From contig JAHZJZ010000297.1 of assembly GCA_022600655.1 (NCBI GenBank), positions 1 through 7,310 of the forward strand: 7,310 nucleotides of DNA, read 5' to 3'. Numbering within the stretch: the first letter of the stretch is position 1; the number at the start of each line of letters is the position of its first letter. The notes under the pieces are model-generated. The model did no database searches, was not told the origin of the DNA, and saw only the letters and a program-made list of their open reading frames with translations. Positions 1 to 6,291 of the stretch are shown here, piece by piece. This DNA comes from Campylobacterota bacterium. GTDB taxonomy: Bacteria > Campylobacterota > Campylobacteria > Campylobacterales > Sulfurovaceae. Made by a program: the position numbers and the translations under genes.

Positions 1-27
1 GAACAACTAATGAAAACAAATAGGCTT

Positions 28-52
28 AAAATAACAAAACAGATGTTATTTT
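28..52. repeat. 9-bp perfect inverted repeat (weak terminator or operator candidate)
   Basis: AAAATAACA at 28-36 is the exact reverse complement of TGTTATTTT at 44-52, with a 7-base loop between them. The right arm runs into a T-rich tract, as in an intrinsic terminator. However, the stem has only one G-C pair, so it would be weak for that role. It may instead be a protein-binding palindrome upstream of the three-gene run, or chance in AT-rich DNA. The repeat is seen directly; the function is a guess. Confidence 0.35.
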
Positions 53-76
53 TAATTAAAATTTTTTATTATAAAT

Positions 77-82
77 AAGGAG
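77..82 (+). promoter_or_regulatory. Ribosome binding site of the haem lipoprotein gene
   Basis: AAGGAG at 77-82 precedes the ATG at 93 with a 10-base spacer, slightly longer than usual. A G-run at 86-90 also lies close to the start. The site supports the ATG at 93, which begins a clean lipoprotein signal peptide. The same TAAGGAG string recurs before the next gene at 4284-4290. Confidence 0.7.
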
Positions 83-92
83 AACGGGGGAA

Positions 93-3000
93 ATGAGGTA
101 TCTTGTATATGTGACCACACTATTGAGTGTAACTCTATTTTTTAGTGGCTGTATATCAGCAAACAACGAAACAGTAGAGGGGGGTACACCTGATGTAACG
201 CAGTGTAGTCCTATAGATGGAGTTTTGGATGGAGCAGATTTTGTTCCTAAAGATGCTATTGCAGCTCATGAGGATGATGGTAGAACACACCCAGATCTGT
301 TTTACATCGCTTGGGCTCAACTTGACTCTAGGATAGATTTACGATTCCCAGAGAGAGGTTATGATGATACTGGGTTTGAAGATAAGCTTTTAGTTTCACG
401 AAAACAACGAGATGGAAGTTATAAAACTTGGCAGATATATCCATCACTGGACAATGAGTGTAAAGATGTTGAAAAGGTTAGAATTCAGAGTTTTGATGTG
501 GCTCCTGATGGTAAGAGTCTTTACTTAGCGATGAGTAAACCAGTATTTTCTGAGAGTGACACACTTAAAGAGACTGATTTAAATCCTGATAGAAATTTAG
601 GAATTTTTAAGTTAGAGATTGCCTCTAAAAAAATTACGCCTATTACTCATGACTATAGTATAAGTTATAGTTACCCTACCTATATTGGAAATGATGAAGA
701 CAGTGATCATGAGATGCTTCTAATCTCTAAGACCGTTACCAAAAATGATATTCCAATGAACTATAAACAGAATGTTATGCTTGATGAGTATGATAGACAT
801 CCAGCACCTCTGATTCATAAGCTTGATACGGTAACTGGAACTGTGACCAGAATTGGATTTAACAACTCTCACCAGACAGAACCTGTGGTTATTAATCAAG
901 GTGAAGATACTCCTTTAGTGGTCTTTACAGAGTGGGAGCATCAGGCAACTGTTAATCGTTTTTCTCTTTGGAAGATGCAGATTGATGGAAGTGATACTTT
1001 TATGTTCTATGGGGATGAGGCAAATACCAAAGATACTGATGAGAATGTCTATCAAGCACGACAGGTCAAGAGTGGTCCGTATAAAGATTATATTTTGATG
1101 GGACAGGCAGGACGAACAGGTAATGACTCAACATTTTTAGGGGAAGGGGATATCTTAATGACTAAAAGAGTGCATCTTGACCTCAGAAGTCCAAAAATAT
1201 TTCTCTCCAAAGCAGAGACAAGCAGTGGAGTTGAGAGAGATATAGCACGAACACCAGAGCATTATAATGATGAGAGTTTTGTTTATGCTTATAGAGAAGA
1301 TACTGATAGCTCTTATAAGATATATATTAAAGATTATCCAGAGGATGTTAATGATACGATGGATACCTCAGCAGGTACAGAGGTGATAGCTAGTAATGAC
1401 TATCACTTTATGCAACCAAGAAGCTTCTACCCACCAGTAAGCAAAAAAGTTGCCCCAGGGGTCAACGACCTAAGTGAAAATAGAGTCTCTTTTACCAATA
1501 ATAAGCTTAATGGAAAAGGGGGATTCTTGGTAGAGAATCTGCTCAATTCCAATAATGGGGAACAGCATCAACTCAACGGAATCAGTGCAGATGAGATACG
1601 AATGCAGTTTTATGTTCCCTCTCATCACTTCTCTGACTCTTATACTATAGGAACAGAACAGAGTCCAGAGATGACCATTCCTTCAAGTAATTTTATTGCT
1701 CCTGAGAGTGACGGTTCTATGGGGGTTATTATGAAAGAGGGGCTTTATGTATGGAAAGTGCATAAGAAGTTCCCTTTTACCGATGGAGATGGCTATAGCA
1801 GTAATATATGGGTACCTGTTAGAGCAGAGCGACAAGAGGTTAGCTTCGTACCTAACCGTGTCAATGAGTGTAATCAGTGCCACCAAGATAGAAATCAAGG
1901 AATCCTAGATAAATATAATGGATACTACTCACTCGCTCACTATAAGATGAGAGGTGATTTGAGTGATGTAGTTGGAGACAATGATATTAGTGACTATAAT
2001 GCTACAGAGGAGATTCCTGATTTTCATGCAAAGATTGCTCCACTATTTACCAAACCTGCATTAGATGGAGGAGGCTCTTGTGTAAGTTGTCACGATGTTA
2101 AAGATAAACTTAATTTATCTAATATGACAGGTGTAAACATTAAAAACTATACCTATAGAAACTTTGTTTTGGGTGCTCACAAAATGGAAGATAACTCTAC
2201 ACTGCCATATCAATATAATGCGATTAACCCTATGGGAATGGATGAGACCTATCACCCTGCACCTTTCTTATGGTCTTTGATTCTAAATGATGACTTGAGT
2301 GTTCCAGAGGAAGATGGATACCCAAATAGTGCCAGTAGAGATTTAAATAGAAGTGGTGATTATGGTGCAACCTATAGTACAGATGTAGCTGATGAAATTA
2401 GTAGAATCAATACTATTTATGACCACAGTAAACACTGGTCATATGGGGATGTACAAGATATCATAACTTACGGATCAACACAAATTCCTGTAGCACTATC
2501 GGATAGACACTCATTTGTAACAAATTCACTAGCAACCAATACGCCACAAGCCCAAAAAGCCTATCAAGCACTGGTAAAAAACTGCTATAGTTGTCACAAT
2601 AATCATAATAGTGGTGGACTTCGTGATGTAAATTTTCAAGATATTATTCCTAAAGAGAAGCGATTTAATGATCCATATTATCTTAGAGATAGTGTCATGA
2701 GATTCTCTATCTATCGTCACTTAGCCAATAAAGGAGATACAAAATACTCGCAATATCTCTGGCAGAGTAACCTAGATAACTCTATGAGTAAAACGCTAAG
2801 TTCAGCACTCTATCGTATTGATTTTAACGACTTGAATAACTCTGAACTACTGGCTTATGCAAGAGGATATGATAAAAACGGTGTGGATTTAAATGACAAC
2901 ATCAAAGCACACAAAGGTTATTTAACAGAGGGAAGCAGTGACTATAAAGCGATAGAGAACTGGATAAATGGTGTAGCGATGACAAATGCTACCCCTGTAA

Positions 3001-4286
3001 TAGATGTGCCAACAAAAGTAATAACCATTAAAGAGTATGATGACCCTGCTTATCTTGAGCAAAACATTACATGGAGTGATGCCGATACCCTTGCTGATGG
3101 TAGTCAGGAACTGTCACAAGCCTTTATAACAGGAAGTGATGACAGAGAGATAGTAACGAAAACAACAGACAGTGGTGGAACAGTTAGCTTTGTAAATAAT
3201 GAAAGTACGAGTGAGCATACATTTAATGATACCATGTTATCTATGGAGTACAATAACTTCGTTTCTGCACGACTTAAAATGTACGCAATATTGGGAGATA
3301 GAGGAAATCAAAATTTGGCATTTACCGTTAGCGATGGACTAGGAGGAGGAACACAAAATATAGAGGTTAATATTACCAGTGATTATATTGTTCCTAAACC
3401 AATTGAAACACTGCCAACATCGTATCTTTTCTTTACCGATAGAAATACAAGTATGCTAAAAAGATTGGAGACCAATGAGACTAATGAGAGTATTCAAAAA
3501 GTTACAGATATTGGAGTCATTACAGGCTTTGATAAAGGCTGGACGACCATGTATCGCCGTGCAGATAAAGGATGGCTATATTTTGTCAATCAGGAAGAAC
3601 AGAGAATTTATGTTGTTGATGAGACCAATGCCGATGTACTCTTTAATATCGATATTGACCATGAACCAAATAGAGTTGGAACAAGTCACAAGCAGACACT
3701 CTATCTAATCTGGTGGAGACCTGCTGAAGGAGTTGAAGGTGAAGATGGTTATAGAGCAGGTCAATTGGAGGGACTGTTGGAGTCAAAACTAAGTAGTGAA
3801 GCAGACCATAATGGTGACTTCTATGTTGGTTTAGGTGATGGAGAAGACCCTAGTGGAGTGGATGTGGTACCAGAGTGGCGAACCAAAATGCCTGATGGTG
3901 GTAATACTATTGGTGTTTATGTTTGGAAAAGAGCAACCTTTATGACCAAGTGGGTTAATGATGGGATTGATAGAATGAATGTACTCAATCTTGAGACAGG
4001 TAAAACTAAATATATGACTGACTTTAACTTTACAGCTCAGAGTGTTGATACGGTTGATTATAATGCAAGTGCCTACTGGAATGTTCGAGCGATTGTTGTG
4101 GCTGAAGATGGAGCATTTTATGGATTCAACAAAGACCTTAATGTAGAACCAGAGGTGTTTAATTTTGATCCAATGTTAGGGATTCAGAAAAAGGTTGATG
4201 TTCCAGCGTGGATACAAGAGTATATTAATGATTACAATAATTATGCTACGCCATTTTTGGTAATTGAGCCACGTAACACCCCATAA
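93..4286 (+). CDS. Large c-type cytochrome lipoprotein, hydrazine synthase alpha-like, with cadherin-like and C-terminal beta domains
   Basis: The predicted product is a 1397-residue lipoprotein. Its signal peptide ends in a lipobox, F-S-G-C20, with no Asp at +2, which suggests the outer membrane. Residues about 40-450 are beta-rich and propeller-like, with strands such as DVAPDGKSLYLAMSK and the segment FTEWEHQ (278-284) followed by SLWKMQIDGS. This segment and YQARQVKSG near 320 follow the pattern of hydrazine synthase alpha-like proteins. Residues 547-600 match the middle domain of that family and end in the first haem site, CNQCH (593-597). CVSCH (663-667) and CYSCH (831-835) are two further covalent haem sites. 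Residues about 967-1105 look cadherin/Ig-like, ending near FTVSDGLGGG, and 1110-1397 form a second beta-rich, possibly propeller domain. C38 and C123 are the only other cysteines and could pair. The family assignment comes from recalled patterns. The reaction is unknown: the family is widespread outside anammox bacteria, and no beta/gamma synthase partner is visible. An envelope redox role is inferred. Confidence 0.8.
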   Translation: MRYLVYVTTLLSVTLFFSGCISANNETVEGGTPDVTQCSPIDGVLDGADFVPKDAIAAHEDDGRTHPDLFYIAWAQLDSRIDLRFPERGYDDTGFEDKLLVSRKQRDGSYKTWQIYPSLDNECKDVEKVRIQSFDVAPDGKSLYLAMSKPVFSESDTLKETDLNPDRNLGIFKLEIASKKITPITHDYSISYSYPTYIGNDEDSDHEMLLISKTVTKNDIPMNYKQNVMLDEYDRHPAPLIHKLDTVTGTVTRIGFNNSHQTEPVVINQGEDTPLVVFTEWEHQATVNRFSLWKMQIDGSDTFMFYGDEANTKDTDENVYQARQVKSGPYKDYILMGQAGRTGNDSTFLGEGDILMTKRVHLDLRSPKIFLSKAETSSGVERDIARTPEHYNDESFVYAYREDTDSSYKIYIKDYPEDVNDTMDTSAGTEVIASNDYHFMQPRSFYPPVSKKVAPGVNDLSENRVSFTNNKLNGKGGFLVENLLNSNNGEQHQLNGISADEIRMQFYVPSHHFSDSYTIGTEQSPEMTIPSSNFIAPESDGSMGVIMKEGLYVWKVHKKFPFTDGDGYSSNIWVPVRAERQEVSFVPNRVNECNQCHQDRNQGILDKYNGYYSLAHYKMRGDLSDVVGDNDISDYNATEEIPDFHAKIAPLFTKPALDGGGSCVSCHDVKDKLNLSNMTGVNIKNYTYRNFVLGAHKMEDNSTLPYQYNAINPMGMDETYHPAPFLWSLILNDDLSVPEEDGYPNSASRDLNRSGDYGATYSTDVADEISRINTIYDHSKHWSYGDVQDIITYGSTQIPVALSDRHSFVTNSLATNTPQAQKAYQALVKNCYSCHNNHNSGGLRDVNFQDIIPKEKRFNDPYYLRDSVMRFSIYRHLANKGDTKYSQYLWQSNLDNSMSKTLSSALYRIDFNDLNNSELLAYARGYDKNGVDLNDNIKAHKGYLTEGSSDYKAIENWINGVAMTNATPVIDVPTKVITIKEYDDPAYLEQNITWSDADTLADGSQELSQAFITGSDDREIVTKTTDSGGTVSFVNNESTSEHTFNDTMLSMEYNNFVSARLKMYAILGDRGNQNLAFTVSDGLGGGTQNIEVNITSDYIVPKPIETLPTSYLFFTDRNTSMLKRLETNETNESIQKVTDIGVITGFDKGWTTMYRRADKGWLYFVNQEEQRIYVVDETNADVLFNIDIDHEPNRVGTSHKQTLYLIWWRPAEGVEGEDGYRAGQLEGLLESKLSSEADHNGDFYVGLGDGEDPSGVDVVPEWRTKMPDGGNTIGVYVWKRATFMTKWVNDGIDRMNVLNLETGKTKYMTDFNFTAQSVDTVDYNASAYWNVRAIVVAEDGAFYGFNKDLNVEPEVFNFDPMLGIQKKVDVPAWIQEYINDYNNYATPFLVIEPRNTP

Positions 4287-4290
4287 GGAG
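4284..4290 (+). promoter_or_regulatory. Stop-overlapping ribosome binding site that sets the start of gene 2
   Basis: The TAA stop of the haem lipoprotein gene (4284-4286) is part of TAAGGAG, so its last two bases belong to the AAGGAG ribosome site (4285-4290). The ATG follows at 4294 after only 3 bases, and an in-frame GTG at 4297 would have a more usual 6-base spacer. The arrangement implies translational coupling. It also argues against the upstream in-frame TTG at 4264, which has no ribosome site of its own. Confidence 0.7.
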
Positions 4291-4293
4291 AAG

Positions 4294-6291
4294 ATGGTGC
4301 AGAATATTTACATATTATTTATATTTCTACTCTTCGTTGGTTGTGGTGGGGGAAGCAGTCAAACTGGGACTGAAGAGACCCCCGATGAAGTTGTAACAGA
4401 GACCAGTGTGCTTATAGGAAAAGCTCAACTGGGTGTCTTATCGAAGGCAACAGTAAAGTTATATGAACTCAATGGTGTTGAGCAAAAACTCTTAGCAACA
4501 GAGACTACATCTAGTGGTGACAGTATAGAGAGTATTGGTAACTTTAATGTACATTTAGAGAAACTTGAAGATGATAAGTTCTATCTATATGTCGTAAGTG
4601 AAGGTGAAGATTTTGATGTAGATGATGATGGTGTGATTGATGAGTTTCCTACGAAAAATAGAGGAACTTTTCATCTTTTTGCAAAAGGTAGCAGTATTAA
4701 AGCTATTCAAAACATCAATGTTACGTTGGTGAGTGAAATCATGTATCAAAAGATATTACCTTTTCTTGAAAGCAGTAGCAGTGAGATAGTTGAGAAGTTA
4801 AAGGCTTTTGCTCAAGAGATTATTGAGACTGATATTAACGGTGATGGTTTTGTCGGACGAGAAGATATTCTACGTTATGACCCTGTTAATAACAAATCAA
4901 ACCTCTCTTCTCAATATCAAGATCAGCTTGATAATATGGTTTTAAATATTTTAAACGGAAGAGATTATAGTTTTGAGTACAACACAAGTAGTGTTGTTAA
5001 GCCAACGGTAAAAGATATCATACTGAGTGTAGATGAAAATACGCCTGTTGGCACTGTGATTGGAAAAGTAGCTGTTGAAGATAGTGGTGATTCAGAAATT
5101 TTAAATTATAATATATATGGTAGTAGTGACTTTGAAATTGATAATAGTGGAGAGATTAAGATTTTGGTTTTCCCTAACTATGAATCTATCAAAAGCTATC
5201 AAGCCACCTATACTGCAAGTAATCATGCTGGAGAGAGTACTCAAGCAAGTTTTACGGTTAATGTACGAGACCTTTATGAACCTACAGTAGTAGATTACCC
5301 GAAAACTGAAGATGGTATTCAAAAAGCTTTGGATAATGGAGACTACTATTATGTCTTAACTCAACTTTTGACCAATCAAAGTAGTTATAATGATATGAAT
5401 AGTGATGAAATCAATATGAATATAGCAGGTGCGTATGTTGGGATTAGTGGATATACCGTTTATGATATAACCAGTGCGATATCTGATTCTAATGATAGTA
5501 ATAGTAGTTTTAATGGTTTTATCAACAATATCACCCAAGAGAATGATACGTTAAGTACACTCAATGCATTAGAAGAGGCAGATAGATACTACAGTGATAT
5601 TGTTAATGGAGTAGATTGTAATGATACCAGTGGTTTAACTGATGAACAGAAGAGCAGTTGTTTTAATCTTGGATTGGTACGTTTAACATCTCTCTCTAAC
5701 AGTGTTAAACTTCTATTTGGTGGAGATGAAGAGGTAGTCGAAAAGTGGGCAGAGGGTGTAGAGACCAACTCTTCTGAAGATTTAAATGGTAACGGGGTAA
5801 TAGATAGTTCAGATGCTGCAGCATGTACCATTGTCTATGCAAATAATCCTGATGAGAGTTGTAAAAGTGGTACAACACATACCTATAGAGGAAAAGTTAC
5901 TTTTACTAAGTCAGGTGTTGATTATAATACAACATTTATTGAAGTAGATGTGGGAAGTAGTGAGCATGGATATGAGACATTCTATAAACTTGTGACCAAT
6001 AAAGCCAACAATAACTCTCCTCTGTTAACCAATGGAGTTTGTGATAAAAACTTTAATCTGACAACCAACAGTGTTGATGGTGTGAACTACTTTCCATGTC
6101 CAATGCTTGATAGTAGTGGAGAACCTATGGGCTTGAAAGAGAGTTTAGAGGTAGGTGCGAATATTCAAGGTTTATTTCCTGATGGGAGTGAGACTAAAAC
6201 AACCACTGAGAACTATATTAAGAATATTACAGGTAGCAGTAATGGAACCATAGGATTAGATAATCTTTCAGACTATCTACAAGGTTCATAA
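4294..6291 (+). CDS. Calcium-binding-type lipoprotein with cadherin domain and EF-hand/dockerin loops, function unknown
   Basis: From the ATG at 4294 the product is 665 residues. A hydrophobic segment ends in the lipobox F-V-G-C17, followed by Gly/Ser-rich residues typical of outer-membrane lipoproteins. Residues about 39-147 resemble a carboxypeptidase-regulatory/CNA-B-like beta domain (VLIGKAQLGVLSKATVKLY). A cadherin domain spans about 236-326 and carries the signature VDENTPVGTVIGKV. Three Asp/Asn-rich loops look calcium-binding: D108-V-D-D-D-G, D180-I-N-G-D-G ending at D191, and D496-L-N-G-N-G ending at D507; the last two have full 12-residue EF-hand/dockerin spacing. Residues 339-387 are helical and vaguely TPR-like. 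The C-terminal half has six cysteines (442, 456, 511, 523, 583, 602) that could form disulfides, and no fold I recognise. The gene starts 7 bases after the haem lipoprotein and abuts the barrel gene. A structural, scaffold or adhesion-like role at the surface is inferred; no enzyme motif is visible. The signal peptide n-region lacks Lys/Arg when started at 4294, which is unusual. Confidence 0.75.
   Translation: MVQNIYILFIFLLFVGCGGGSSQTGTEETPDEVVTETSVLIGKAQLGVLSKATVKLYELNGVEQKLLATETTSSGDSIESIGNFNVHLEKLEDDKFYLYVVSEGEDFDVDDDGVIDEFPTKNRGTFHLFAKGSSIKAIQNINVTLVSEIMYQKILPFLESSSSEIVEKLKAFAQEIIETDINGDGFVGREDILRYDPVNNKSNLSSQYQDQLDNMVLNILNGRDYSFEYNTSSVVKPTVKDIILSVDENTPVGTVIGKVAVEDSGDSEILNYNIYGSSDFEIDNSGEIKILVFPNYESIKSYQATYTASNHAGESTQASFTVNVRDLYEPTVVDYPKTEDGIQKALDNGDYYYVLTQLLTNQSSYNDMNSDEINMNIAGAYVGISGYTVYDITSAISDSNDSNSSFNGFINNITQENDTLSTLNALEEADRYYSDIVNGVDCNDTSGLTDEQKSSCFNLGLVRLTSLSNSVKLLFGGDEEVVEKWAEGVETNSSEDLNGNGVIDSSDAAACTIVYANNPDESCKSGTTHTYRGKVTFTKSGVDYNTTFIEVDVGSSEHGYETFYKLVTNKANNNSPLLTNGVCDKNFNLTTNSVDGVNYFPCPMLDSSGEPMGLKESLEVGANIQGLFPDGSETKTTTENYIKNITGSSNGTIGLDNLSDYLQGS
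6281..6284 (+). promoter_or_regulatory. Weak ribosome site of the barrel gene, inside the end of gene 2
   Basis: AAGG at 6281-6284 lies 7 bases before the ATG at 6292, within the last codons of the preceding gene. It is shorter than the AAGGAG sites of the two upstream genes. The preceding TAA directly abuts the ATG, so re-initiation by ribosomes finishing gene 2 probably contributes. Confidence 0.45.

Larger units (their letters stand above)
1..92. other. AT-rich upstream region, probably non-coding
   Basis: This stretch has about 16% G+C over its first 76 bases, far below the genes that follow, and long A and T runs dominate from 46 to 76. Two of the three plus-strand frames close within the first 21 bases. 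Frame 1 happens to stay open from the window edge to a TAA at 76-78, but its lysine/isoleucine/phenylalanine-rich product looks like translated AT-rich spacer. The region contains an inverted repeat at 28-52 and the ribosome site of the first gene at 77-82. I see no convincing promoter. A TATAAA at 70-75 lies too close to the ribosome site to be an obvious -10 box, and TAAAAT at 27-32 is only a weak match. Confidence 0.6.

Noticed and set aside
70..75. TATAAA as a -10 promoter box for the three-gene run
   Set aside because: Transcription from it would begin at or inside the ribosome site at 77-82, and no -35 element is visible at the right distance.
1..78. Open frame from the window edge to TAA at 76-78, which could be the tail of an upstream gene or a 22-residue leader starting at ATG 10
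   Set aside because: The stretch has very low G+C with an inverted repeat inside it. The ATG has no ribosome site, and the predicted residues look like translated AT-rich spacer. The TAAGGAG resemblance to the next junction keeps it a weak possibility only.
3475..3708. Plus-strand 77-codon frame overlapping the haem lipoprotein
   Set aside because: It is an alternate frame inside the C-terminal beta domain coding region, with no recognisable product.
93..4286. True hydrazine synthase or anammox metabolism
   Set aside because: Only the alpha-like scaffold is seen. The beta/gamma partners are absent from the window, the protein has extra domains and a lipid anchor, and the composition does not suggest an anammox planctomycete.
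4264..4293. TTG start for the second lipoprotein
   Set aside because: No ribosome site precedes it, and it overlaps gene 1. The ATG at 4294 is directly preceded by AAGGAG.
5589..5831. Minus-strand open frame of 80 codons, and similar short minus-strand frames at 1683-1898, 2529-2720, 5101-5322, 5356-5538 and 6673-6915
   Set aside because: They lie fully inside plus-strand genes with strong protein features and have no recognisable domains of their own; they are antisense shadows.
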